DNA of 43,043 nt from contig JAUSDK010000206.1 in assembly GCA_030650875.1 (NCBI GenBank), forward strand, positions 1-43,043, read 5' to 3'. Source of the DNA: Polaromonas sp. GTDB taxonomy: Bacteria > Pseudomonadota > Gammaproteobacteria > Burkholderiales > Burkholderiaceae_C. The notes under the pieces were generated by a model, which made no database searches, was not told where the DNA came from, and worked only from the letters and a program-made list of their open reading frames with translations. How positions within the stretch are numbered: the stretch's first letter is position 1; each line of letters opens with the position of its first letter. Of the stretch, positions 21,520 through 30,408 are shown piece by piece. A program made the translations under genes and the position numbers.

Positions 21520-22518
21520 TCATTCAGCCGAGATTTTCCGCTCCCGGACAATGCGCCCCCAGGTGGCAGACTCGCTGGCCATGAAACGAGCCAGCTCGTC
21601 GCGCGTGCCGGGCTGCGGCGTCAGCCCGTGCTTGAGCAGCTGCTCGCGCACGTCGGGCGCATTGAGCACCTTGACCAGCTCCAGGTTCCAGCGGTCCAGC
21701 AGGGGCTTGGGGGTTTTGCTGGACGCCACGAAGGCATACCAGTTGGTGGCATTGAAGCCGGGGTAGCCAGACTCGGCGATGGTCGGCACGTTGGGCATGA
21801 AGGCCGGGCGGCTCAGGCCGGTGGTGGCCAGCGGAATCAGCTTGCCGGAGTCGATGTGCGGGCCTGCGGTGGCCGGGGTAGAGTAGTACGCGGCAACCCG
21901 GCCGCCCAGCAGGTCCTGCAGCGCGGGGGCACCGCCCTTGTAGGGAATGTGCACGGTGTCGATGCCGGCCTGGACGTTGAACAGCTCGCCCGCCAGGTGC
22001 GATGCCGAACCGGCGCCGGTCGACGCGAAGTCCAGGCTGCCGGGCTTCTTTTTGGCCAGTGCCACAAACTCGGCCAGGGTCTTGACGCCGACGCCGGCAT
22101 GCACCACCAGCACGTTGGGAAAGTTCACACCCATGGTGATGGGGGCCAGGTCGCGCACCGGGTCGTAGGCCAGCTTCATCATGTGCGGCGCAATCGTCAG
22201 CGGGCCGATCGAGCCAAACAGCAGCGTGGCGCCATCACCCGGGGCGCTGGCCACAAACTGGTGGGCAATGTTGCCGCCTGCGCCGGGCTTGTTGTCCACA
22301 ATCACGGTCTGGCCAATGTTTTCGCCGAGCTTTTTGGCAATCAGGCGCGCGGCGATGTCCGAAGCGCCGCCGGCCGCAAAGCCCACGACCAGGTTCACGG
22401 TCTTTTTGGGAGGAAAGTCCTGGGCCTGGGCCTGGGCCTGGGCAGGTGCGGTGAACGTGGTGAGCGCGGGCAGCAGGGCCAGCGCGGCACAGACTTGAAG
22501 CAGTTGTCGTTTTTTCAT
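21520..22518 (-). CDS. Tripartite tricarboxylate transporter (Bug family) substrate-binding protein
   Basis: 332 aa; signal peptide, then FPPKKTVNLVVGFAAGGASDIAARLIAKKLGENIGQTVIVDNKPGAGGNIAHQFVASAPGDGATLL typical Bug/TctC. Confidence 0.93.
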   Translation of the reverse strand: MKKRQLLQVCAALALLPALTTFTAPAQAQAQAQDFPPKKTVNLVVGFAAGGASDIAARLIAKKLGENIGQTVIVDNKPGAGGNIAHQFVASAPGDGATLLFGSIGPLTIAPHMMKLAYDPVRDLAPITMGVNFPNVLVVHAGVGVKTLAEFVALAKKKPGSLDFASTGAGSASHLAGELFNVQAGIDTVHIPYKGGAPALQDLLGGRVAAYYSTPATAGPHIDSGKLIPLATTGLSRPAFMPNVPTIAESGYPGFNATNWYAFVASSKTPKPLLDRWNLELVKVLNAPDVREQLLKHGLTPQPGTRDELARFMASESATWGRIVRERKISAE

Positions 22519-22551
22519 GGTGTTTCCTTTTATACGGTTGAAAGATGGATC

Positions 22552-23547
22552 TCAAGGGATGCTGTTTTGCAAGGGCTGGCCCGCATGCCAGCGCGCCAGG
22601 TTGGCAAGGAAGATGTCCGCGACACGGCGGTAGTTGCCGTCGGAATGACCGGCCGAATGCGGCGTCACGATGACGTTGTCGAACCCCCACAGCGGCGACT
22701 CGGTGGCCAGTGGCTCATGCTCGAACACATCCAGGAAGGCGCCGCCCAGCCGCCCCTGGCGTAAAACCTCTACCAAATCACGCTCGACCACCACCTCGCC
22801 CCGGGCCACATTCAGGAGGCACGCCCCCGCCGGGAGGGCCATCAAGGCCTCGCGGTTCACCAGCCCGCGGGTCTGGTCCGTCAGCGGACACGCCAGCAGC
22901 AACCAGTCCGCACGCGGTAGCACGGCCGGGAATGACGCGAAGCCCACCATCTCGACCCCCGCCTCTTCGTTTGACGGCGGGTTGCGGCGCACCACGATGA
23001 CGTGCAGCCCCAGCATGCGCAGGAATGCGCCCAGACGCTGGCCAATCGGCCCCCAGCCCACCACCACAGCGGTCTGCCCCGCCAGATCACGCGGCGGCTG
23101 CGACAACAGGGGCGCCCAAGTGCGCGCCTGCTGCGCAGCCATCAGCTGCGGAAAACGGCGCGCCAGGGCCAGCAGGCCCGCCAGCGCGGTTTGCGCCACC
23201 ACCTCGGCATTGGCACCCGACGAGTTCGTGACCTGTACGCCGCGTGCCCGCAGCTCGGCATAAATCGGGCGGTCCGCACCGGCCGAATGCATCTGCACCC
23301 AACGGAGTTCGCCGGAGCGGCGCAGCACGGCATAAAAAGCCTGCAGGTCGAGCGTGAGGACATCCTTGCTCGACAGCCCGGTCACATCGCGCGAGATAAA
23401 AGCCAGGTCAACCCCGGGCTGCGGCGCGCCGCCGACCTCTTCCGCCGTGACGAGTTGATGCGGTCGCGCCCCGAGCACGGCCGCAATCGCAGGCGCGAGT
23501 TCCTGGCGGGCTTGCGGCGACAGCAAAATGCGAAGCGGTCTCGTCAT
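22552..23547 (-). CDS. D-2-hydroxyacid dehydrogenase (NAD-binding)
   Basis: Start at MTRPLRILLSPQARQELAP (23547); VVVGWGPIGQRLGAFLRMLG, LLNVARGEVVVERDL, FLDVFEHEPL, VTPHSAGHSD catalytic motifs. Confidence 0.9.
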   Translation of the reverse strand: MTRPLRILLSPQARQELAPAIAAVLGARPHQLVTAEEVGGAPQPGVDLAFISRDVTGLSSKDVLTLDLQAFYAVLRRSGELRWVQMHSAGADRPIYAELRARGVQVTNSSGANAEVVAQTALAGLLALARRFPQLMAAQQARTWAPLLSQPPRDLAGQTAVVVGWGPIGQRLGAFLRMLGLHVIVVRRNPPSNEEAGVEMVGFASFPAVLPRADWLLLACPLTDQTRGLVNREALMALPAGACLLNVARGEVVVERDLVEVLRQGRLGGAFLDVFEHEPLATESPLWGFDNVIVTPHSAGHSDGNYRRVADIFLANLARWHAGQPLQNSIP

Positions 23548-23555
23548 GGGGCCAC

Positions 23556-24593
23556 TCACTCCGCGCGGGCGCCGGACTCCAGCACGATCACTTTCCATTT
23601 CTCAAACTCACGCTGCACAAACTGGCCAAACTGCGCCGGTGTGCCGCCGATGGGGTCTGCGCCCTCGCGAATCATCTGCTGCTCGATCGCCGGAACACTG
23701 ATCACCTCATTGACACTTTTGTTGAGCGCCAGGATCACGGACTCGGGCGTGCCCTTGGGGGCGAAGAAGCCAAACCAGGAGCCGGCCTCAAAACCCGGAA
23801 AACCCTTCTCTGCAACCGTCGGCACCTCGGCCATGGAGCGCGAGCGCTTGGCGCTGCTGACCGCGATCGGCCGCAGCTTGCCGGCCTGGATATGGGCCAT
23901 CACGGACGGAATGGTCGCGAACATGAACTGGATGCGCCCTGCCAGCAGGTCACGCAGGGCATCGGCGCCTTTGTAGGGAACGTGCGTGGCCTCGAAACCA
24001 GCACGCTGGCCCATCATGTAGCTGGAAAGATGGGACGAGGTGCCAATCCCGGTTGAGCCATAGTTGAGCTTGCCCGGATTGGCTTTGGCGTAGGCAATGA
24101 ACTCTTCGACTGTTTTGGCGCTGACGGAAGGATGCACGACCAGCACATTGGGCACCTCGGCGATCTGCACCACCGGCACCAGATCGCTCAGGGGGTTGTA
24201 AGGCAGATTTTTATACAGCGTGGGGTTGACCGCGATCGGCCCCACCGAATTGACAATCAGCGTGTAGCCATCGGGCGCCGAACGTACCACCATCTCGGTG
24301 CCGATGTTGCCGCCCGCCCCGGGCTTGTTGTCCACCACGAACTGCTGCTTGAAGCGCTCGGACAACTGCTGCGACACCAGCCGGGTCAGGATGTCGGTGG
24401 TACCACCTGCGGTGAATGCCACCACCACCCGCACCGGCTTGGCCGGATAGGCCGGCGCCTGCGCGCTGGCTGCGCCAACCGCCCCCAGCAGCAGAGCGGC
24501 GACGCAGCGCGCGCCGTGGCGCCGGGTCTGCGCCCATAGGCTGGACAGTCGGCCACCGAGAGGCTTGTTGAGATGCGATAGGGTTGTTTTCAT
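23556..24593 (-). CDS. Bug family tripartite tricarboxylate transporter substrate-binding protein
   Basis: 345 aa; YPAKPVRVVVAFTAGGTTDILTRLVSQQLSERFKQQFVVDNKPGAGGNIGTEMVVRSAPDGYTL. Confidence 0.93.
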   Translation of the reverse strand: MKTTLSHLNKPLGGRLSSLWAQTRRHGARCVAALLLGAVGAASAQAPAYPAKPVRVVVAFTAGGTTDILTRLVSQQLSERFKQQFVVDNKPGAGGNIGTEMVVRSAPDGYTLIVNSVGPIAVNPTLYKNLPYNPLSDLVPVVQIAEVPNVLVVHPSVSAKTVEEFIAYAKANPGKLNYGSTGIGTSSHLSSYMMGQRAGFEATHVPYKGADALRDLLAGRIQFMFATIPSVMAHIQAGKLRPIAVSSAKRSRSMAEVPTVAEKGFPGFEAGSWFGFFAPKGTPESVILALNKSVNEVISVPAIEQQMIREGADPIGGTPAQFGQFVQREFEKWKVIVLESGARAE

Positions 24594-24659
24594 GTTTGTC
24601 TCCTGTTGTTTTGTATCGTTGCTTCACGGGTCGCCGGTCTGTCGCCGGCTTGACGGCTG

Positions 24660-25448
24660 TCAGCTCTTGTAGCTCGGGTCCATGCGGTCCAGCTTTCTGA
24701 GCAGGGCCGGCCACTCCATCAGCCCGTAAGGCCGTCGGGTGCTGGGTTGGTAGTTGTTCCAGGTCTCTTCCAGCACGTCTGGCGCCACTTTCACCAGCGG
24801 CGTGTTGCAGGCCATGGCGGCCAGTTGCGAATGGCAGGCCAGCTCCACCCGGTGCATCCAGTTGAAGGCTTCACCGATGCTGCGCCCCACCGTCAGCACC
24901 CCGTGGTTGCGCAGAATCAGCGCCTCGCCCTGGCCCAGATCACGCACCAGCGAGACTTGCTCGTCAAGGTTGAGCACCACGCCCTGGTAGTCGTGGTAGC
25001 CGATCTTGAGAAAGCGCATCGCTGTCTGGGTGATGGGCAGCAGGCCGCATTCCAGGGCCGACACGGCCATCGAGGCCCAGCTGTGGGTGTGAATCACGCA
25101 CGCCACTTCGGGCCGGGCTTCATGCACCGCACTATGAATAACGTAGCCGGCCTTGTTGACGCCGTAGTTGAGGTCACCGAAATCCGGCTGCGCCAGAATG
25201 CGGCCTTCATGGTCGATCTTGATCAGACTGGACGCGGTGATCTCCTCGTACATCATGCCGTAGGCATTGATCAGGAAGGCGCCGTCCTCATCGGGCACAC
25301 GGGCCGAGATGTGGTTGGCCATCATGTCCGACATGCCGTAGATCGCCACCAGCCGGTAGCAGGCGGCCAGGTCCACCCGGGCCTGCCACTCGGCCGCCGA
25401 ACAGCGGCCCTTCATCGATTCAATCTTCAGGTAACCGTCGTCGTTCAT
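24660..25448 (-). CDS. Class II aldolase/adducin family protein
   Basis: 262 aa; VIHTHSWASMAVSAL and LILRNHGVLTVG metal-binding motifs. Confidence 0.9.
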   Translation of the reverse strand: MNDDGYLKIESMKGRCSAAEWQARVDLAACYRLVAIYGMSDMMANHISARVPDEDGAFLINAYGMMYEEITASSLIKIDHEGRILAQPDFGDLNYGVNKAGYVIHSAVHEARPEVACVIHTHSWASMAVSALECGLLPITQTAMRFLKIGYHDYQGVVLNLDEQVSLVRDLGQGEALILRNHGVLTVGRSIGEAFNWMHRVELACHSQLAAMACNTPLVKVAPDVLEETWNNYQPSTRRPYGLMEWPALLRKLDRMDPSYKS

Positions 25449-25501
25449 GCAGGTTCTCCAGTGTGCAAACAGGTCAGCTTGTCAGCAGGCGCCTTGGCGC
25501 T

Positions 25502-26686
25502 TTAGTCCGCGCCCAGCCCGACCGGGTTGGGCTGACGTTTTTCCACCGCATGACGCAGCAGCGAGGCGGTGCGGAAAATGCCGTGGGCAAACTTGCCGTA
25601 GGGCAGCGTGGCAAACAGCGCCATCACCACGCCCAGATGAATCGCCAGCAGCGCCGCCAGCGCCGGTGTGCCGCGCGCCAGCCACAGCGCCAGGCCGCTC
25701 AAGCTGGTGAAAAACAGCAGCGCGATAAAGCCCAGGTCCATCGGCTTTTGGGCCGCATCGCCGTGTTGCGGGTGGCGCTTGAGGTTCAGCCGGAACAGGG
25801 CCGCCGTGCCGAGCAGCAAACTCACGCCGCCCACCGCGCCCAGCAGCTTGGGCAGGCTGGGCAGGTCGTAGGGCGCAGCCCAGCCGAAAACGTAGTGGTA
25901 TACCGTGGCCAGGCTGGTGGCGGCAAAGCACAGCATGAAGCCGTAGAAGGTCAGGTGGTGGGCGCGCTGGCGCGACAGGGTGTAGGCGTCGTCTTCGTTG
26001 TGGCAGCCGTCGCCATGGCCGCCATCGAGGTACTTCAGCCGCAGCACGTCATGGGTTGCCTCGGCGGCGGCTGGTGCGCTAACCGGCAGGCCCGAGGTGG
26101 CCGGCGTCACATCACGCCAGAAGCGCCGCACCCCCAGGCCCATGGCCAGCACCGCCCACAAAAACACCGGGGCAAACATGCCGACCAGCAGGTTGTGCGG
26201 GAACAGGTTGTAGAAGTTGCCCTGCAGGTCTCCACCCCACAGCGTGCCGTTGAGCGCCAGCGCCAGCAGCAAAAAGATCGCCAGCCCGGCCGCGAGCGCC
26301 AGCGACAGCGTGAGGCCATTGCGCTGGTAGAGCCGGCCCAGCGCCGGCGGCCAGGCGTAGTCCACATAGGTCTGGGCCCGGATCTGGGCCATGCTTTGGG
26401 GCACATTGACGGCAAACTCGTGCGGCGGCGCGTACTGGCAGGCGTGCAGGCAGGCGCCGCAGTTGTGGCACAGGTTGGCCAGGAAGTGGATGTCGGCCTT
26501 GCCGAATTCGAGCCGGCGTGTCATGGCCGGAAACACCGCGCAAAACCCTTCGCAGTAGCGGCAGGCGTTGCAGATCTGCATCTGGCGCGCCACTTCGGCC
26601 TCGGGCGCGCTCAGCGCCAGGCCCGCCGCCACGTTTCCATTGGCCAGCGCCACGGCGTCCCGCGCCAAGGCTTCAAGCTGCTGCAT
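25502..26686 (-). CDS. tcuB: Tricarballylate utilization 4Fe-4S protein TcuB
   Basis: 394 aa; [25 protein letters not shown] and [24 protein letters not shown] clusters plus membrane helices; overlaps tcuA by 14 nt. Confidence 0.9.
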   Translation of the reverse strand: MQQLEALARDAVALANGNVAAGLALSAPEAEVARQMQICNACRYCEGFCAVFPAMTRRLEFGKADIHFLANLCHNCGACLHACQYAPPHEFAVNVPQSMAQIRAQTYVDYAWPPALGRLYQRNGLTLSLALAAGLAIFLLLALALNGTLWGGDLQGNFYNLFPHNLLVGMFAPVFLWAVLAMGLGVRRFWRDVTPATSGLPVSAPAAAEATHDVLRLKYLDGGHGDGCHNEDDAYTLSRQRAHHLTFYGFMLCFAATSLATVYHYVFGWAAPYDLPSLPKLLGAVGGVSLLLGTAALFRLNLKRHPQHGDAAQKPMDLGFIALLFFTSLSGLALWLARGTPALAALLAIHLGVVMALFATLPYGKFAHGIFRTASLLRHAVEKRQPNPVGLGAD

Positions 26687-28088
26687 GATGAACTCCTGAT
26701 TTCATAGCTGCTTGCGCAGACTGGACACCGGCTATACGCCCAAAAGCCGTTCCAATCGACATGCCGACACCGGCGGTATAGCCCTTGCCCAGCACATTGC
26801 CGGCCATCATTTCGCCGGCCACAAACAGGTTGTCGCTCGACACGCCGCCAAACCGCACGGCGGTGGTCTCGTCCGTCTTGAGACCCAGGTAAGTGAAGGT
26901 CACCCCCGGCTTGAGGGCGTAGCCATAAAACGGGCCTTTGTCCACGGGGCGGGCCCAATGGGTTTTGGCCGGCAGCAGATCCTCGGTGTGGCAGTCGTCC
27001 AGCACCGTGTGGTCAAAGGTGCCGACCCGGCAGGCGGCGTTGTAGTCGTTCAGGGTCTGCATGAAGGTGGGCACATCCAGGCCGAGCTTTTGTGCCAGAT
27101 CGGGCAGGGTGTCGGCCCGGGTGCCGGGAAACACCGGCGGCATGAAACGGCCTGCGGCCTTGGCGTCAATGATTGAATAGCCCACCTGCCCCGGTTGCTG
27201 CGCCACCAGCCGGCCCCAGATGGCATAGCGCTTGGGCCAGAAATCCTCGCCTTCGTCATAAAAACGCCGGCCCTCGCGGTTGACCACCACGCCCAGCGAG
27301 ACACAGTCGATGCGGGTGCAGATACCGCCGTCATACAGCGGCGCCCGGGCGTCAATGGCCACCATGTGGGCCTGGGTGGGGTCGCCAATCATGTCGGCGC
27401 CGGCTTGCATGAGTTCCTTGAGCAAAACACCCCGATTGAAGCGGGTGCCGCGAATGGCAAAGTTGTCCGACGGCCACTCACCGCGTTCGTTCTGGCCCCA
27501 GGCTTCGCGCAGCCATTCGCGGTTGGACTCGAAGCCGCCGGCGGCCAGCACGCAGGTTTTGGCGGTGATGCGCTCGTCGCCAATGTAAGCGGCGACAAAA
27601 TGGCCGTCCTTGAGCTCCAGCCGGTCCACCGGCGCGCTGTAGCGAATCTGCACGCCGAGTTGTTCAGCACTGCGGTAGTAGGCGTTGACCAGGGCCTTGC
27701 CGCCGCCCATGAAAAACGCGTTGGTGCGGCTCAGGTGCAGCGTGCCCGACAGCGAGGGCTGGAAATGCACGCCGTGGCGGCGCATCCAGTCGCGGCAATT
27801 GCTGGATGCCCGGATGGTCAGGCGCGCCAGTGCTTCGTCGGTCTGGCCGCCGGTGACCTTGAGCAGGTCTTGCCAGAACTCCTCTTCAGAGTAGGCCTCG
27901 GTCAGCACATCTTGCGGCGCATCGTGCATGCAACGCAGGTTGCGCGTGTGGGCCGAGTTACCGCCACGCCATTCGCGCGGCGCGGCTTCGAGCAGCAGCA
28001 CGCTGGCGCCCGCTTCGCGCGCCATCAGCGCCGCGCATAGCGCCGCATTGCCGCCCCCGATCACCAACACATCCACATCCACAGTCAT
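26673..28088 (-). CDS. tcuA: FAD-dependent tricarballylate dehydrogenase TcuA (family-level)
   Basis: 471 aa; [48 protein letters not shown] flavoprotein motif; [31 protein letters not shown]-terminal FAD motif. Confidence 0.88.
   Translation of the reverse strand: MTVDVDVLVIGGGNAALCAALMAREAGASVLLLEAAPREWRGGNSAHTRNLRCMHDAPQDVLTEAYSEEEFWQDLLKVTGGQTDEALARLTIRASSNCRDWMRRHGVHFQPSLSGTLHLSRTNAFFMGGGKALVNAYYRSAEQLGVQIRYSAPVDRLELKDGHFVAAYIGDERITAKTCVLAAGGFESNREWLREAWGQNERGEWPSDNFAIRGTRFNRGVLLKELMQAGADMIGDPTQAHMVAIDARAPLYDGGICTRIDCVSLGVVVNREGRRFYDEGEDFWPKRYAIWGRLVAQQPGQVGYSIIDAKAAGRFMPPVFPGTRADTLPDLAQKLGLDVPTFMQTLNDYNAACRVGTFDHTVLDDCHTEDLLPAKTHWARPVDKGPFYGYALKPGVTFTYLGLKTDETTAVRFGGVSSDNLFVAGEMMAGNVLGKGYTAGVGMSIGTAFGRIAGVQSAQAAMKSGVHHAAA
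26704..26745. repeat. Dispersed 3'-end element (ATAGCTGCTTGCGCAGACTGGACACCGGCTATACGCC) inside 3' end of tcuA
   Basis: Sequence resembles a short repeat recalled as abundant in Comamonadaceae; overlaps the codons after the conserved GRIAG of TcuA. Confidence 0.5.
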
Positions 28089-28169
28089 AACCGCCTCACC
28101 GTTTACAGGAAGGTGCCGACTGTAGGGCCCATGCGGGTCTTTGGTCAGCCCCGGCGCACGATAGGGCCA

Positions 28170-29108
28170 TCACAAATCGTGATGGGCCAGCCGCGTGCCT
28201 TCCCATGCGCCGGAGCGGACCAGCGCGCGGGCGCAGTCGGCCAGCACCACGCGCGTGGCCAGCGCGGCGGGCGACAGCTCGTCGTCCGACAGGCTGCACA
28301 GGGCGTTGCTGCGGTGTACCTGGGCATCGGTGATTTCGGCCCACTGCAGGCACTGCGCGGCGTTGTGCACCCGCCCCAGCGCGGCCCAGGGCTGGACCGT
28401 GCTGCCCAGCCCCGCGCAGACGGCATCCATCAGCATGGACAGCGAGTCCACTTCGGCCACCAGCCGGGGCTTGATGTCGGCCCGGGCAAACGCTGCGTCC
28501 AGCGTGCTGCGCAGGCCGTGCGCGCCGGTTGGCAAGATTAGCGGCACGCCGTCGAGCTGCGCCATGCGGGTTGAAGCCGGCAGGCTGGGTTCGCCGGCGG
28601 TGCGCGGGCTCATCAGGTACAGCTTTTCCTCCAGCAGCGGCATCACGCTCCAGCGCCGGGCAACGCCGGTGTCAAACAGCACCGCCAGGTCGAGCTGCCG
28701 CGCATTGAGCATGCTGGTCAGGTGGCCCGACATGCTTTCGACCAGGTGCAGCCGCACATCGGGGTAGCGCGCGCGCATGGCCTGCATCAGCGGCACGCCC
28801 AGCACCACGGCGGTGGTGGACGCCAGCCCCACGCTGACCGTGCCGCTCAAGCGCGACTGCTGGGCGGCGCGCACGGCCTGCTCGGCGTGGCGCAGGGTTA
28901 GCTGCGCTTCCCGGAAAAAGGCCAGGCCGGCCTCGGTCGGCACCACGCCCTTGCTGCTGCGCTGCAGCAAGCGGGTGCATAACTCGCCTTCGAGCCGGCT
29001 GATCTGCTGGCTCAGGGCCGACTGGACCAGGTCCAGGTCGAGCGCGGCGCGGCTCATGCTGCCAAGCTCGACGATGCGAACGAAATACCGGAGTTGCCGA
29101 AGTTCCAT
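28170..29108 (-). CDS. LysR family transcriptional regulator (putative regulator of tcu cassette)
   Basis: [61 protein letters not shown] LysR HTH. Confidence 0.92.
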   Translation of the reverse strand: MELRQLRYFVRIVELGSMSRAALDLDLVQSALSQQISRLEGELCTRLLQRSSKGVVPTEAGLAFFREAQLTLRHAEQAVRAAQQSRLSGTVSVGLASTTAVVLGVPLMQAMRARYPDVRLHLVESMSGHLTSMLNARQLDLAVLFDTGVARRWSVMPLLEEKLYLMSPRTAGEPSLPASTRMAQLDGVPLILPTGAHGLRSTLDAAFARADIKPRLVAEVDSLSMLMDAVCAGLGSTVQPWAALGRVHNAAQCLQWAEITDAQVHRSNALCSLSDDELSPAALATRVVLADCARALVRSGAWEGTRLAHHDL

Positions 29109-29159
29109 GGCGGGCGGTCAAAAACGCAAACAGGTCATGCCGGGGATAATCGCACACCT

Positions 29160-30332
29160 ATGGACAAGCAACACAGCAAGCAACGGGTGGTGGTGGGATT
29201 GAGCGGCGGCGTGGACTCGGCCGTGACGGCGCACCTGCTCAAGCAGCAGGGCCACGAGGTCATCGGCATCTTCATGAAGAACTGGGAAGATGACGACGAC
29301 AGCGAATTCTGCTCCTCCAATATTGATTTTGTCGATGCCGCCGCCGTGGCCGACGTGATCGGCATCGAGATCGAGCATGTCAACTTCGCCGCTGACTACA
29401 AGGACCGCGTCTTCGCCGAATTTTTGCGCGAATACCAGGCCGGCCGCACGCCCAACCCCGACATTTTGTGCAACGCCGAGATCAAGTTCAAGGCGTTTTT
29501 GGACCACGCGATGCGCCTGGGCGCCGAGAAGATCGCCACTGGCCACTACGCCCGGGTGCGGCAGAGCGACACCACAGGCCTGTTTGAGCTGCTCAAGGGC
29601 CTGGACCCGGCCAAGGACCAGAGCTACTTTTTGCACCGGCTGAACCAGGCGCAGCTGTCCAAGACGTTGTTTCCGGTGGGCGAGCTGCTCAAGACCGAGG
29701 TGCGCCGCATTGCCGACGAGATCGGCCTGCCGAACGCGAAGAAAAAGGACTCGACCGGCATCTGCTTCATTGGCGAGCGGCCATTCCGCGAATTTTTGAA
29801 CCGCTACATCGCCAAGGCGCCGGGACCCATCAAAAACGACCAGGGCCGCATTCTGGGCGAGCATGTGGGCCTGAGCTTTTACACGCTGGGCCAGCGCCAG
29901 GGCCTGGGCATTGGCGGCGTGAAGGCCCGGGGCGCCGACCTGAAGGCGGCGCAGGCGCGCGGCCAGCGCGGCGTGGGCGAGCACGAGCCGTGGTTTGTCG
30001 CCCGCAAGGACCTGGAGACCAACACGCTCTGGGTGGTGCAGGGCCACGAGCACCCGTGGCTGCAGTCCACCCGGCTCAGCGCGCAAAACTGCAGCTGGGT
30101 GGCGGGCACGCCGCCCGCGCCGGGCGCAATGGCCGCCAAAAGCCGCTACCGGCAGCAGGACGCCGCCTGCGAGGTGCGCAGCGCCAGCGCCACCGACTGC
30201 GAATTGGTGTTTTCAGCGCCCCAGTGGGCCGTGACGCCCGGGCAGTCGGCCGTGCTGTACCAGGGCGAGGTGTGCCTGGGCGGCGGCGTGATCCACAGCA
30301 GCAATGTGCGCAACCTGCCGGGTCAGACATAA
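29160..30332 (+). CDS. mnmA: tRNA-specific 2-thiouridylase
   Basis: Start at [44 protein letters not shown] (29160); [21 protein letters not shown] and [16 protein letters not shown]. Confidence 0.97.
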   Translation: MDKQHSKQRVVVGLSGGVDSAVTAHLLKQQGHEVIGIFMKNWEDDDDSEFCSSNIDFVDAAAVADVIGIEIEHVNFAADYKDRVFAEFLREYQAGRTPNPDILCNAEIKFKAFLDHAMRLGAEKIATGHYARVRQSDTTGLFELLKGLDPAKDQSYFLHRLNQAQLSKTLFPVGELLKTEVRRIADEIGLPNAKKKDSTGICFIGERPFREFLNRYIAKAPGPIKNDQGRILGEHVGLSFYTLGQRQGLGIGGVKARGADLKAAQARGQRGVGEHEPWFVARKDLETNTLWVVQGHEHPWLQSTRLSAQNCSWVAGTPPAPGAMAAKSRYRQQDAACEVRSASATDCELVFSAPQWAVTPGQSAVLYQGEVCLGGGVIHSSNVRNLPGQT

Positions 30333-30368
30333 AATCGAGCGCCAGCCCAATCAAGCCGGCCGCAATCC

Positions 30369-30385
30369 GCTATTTAAAATATAGC
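30369..30385. repeat. AT-rich palindromic element GCTATTTAAAATATAGC at convergent mnmA/MipA-like ends
   Basis: GCTAT...ATAGC arms between two convergent gene ends; followed by ATTTGTGCAGCCCGGCCAGC. Confidence 0.5.
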
Positions 30386-30408
30386 ATTTGTGCAGCCCGG
30401 CCAGCACC

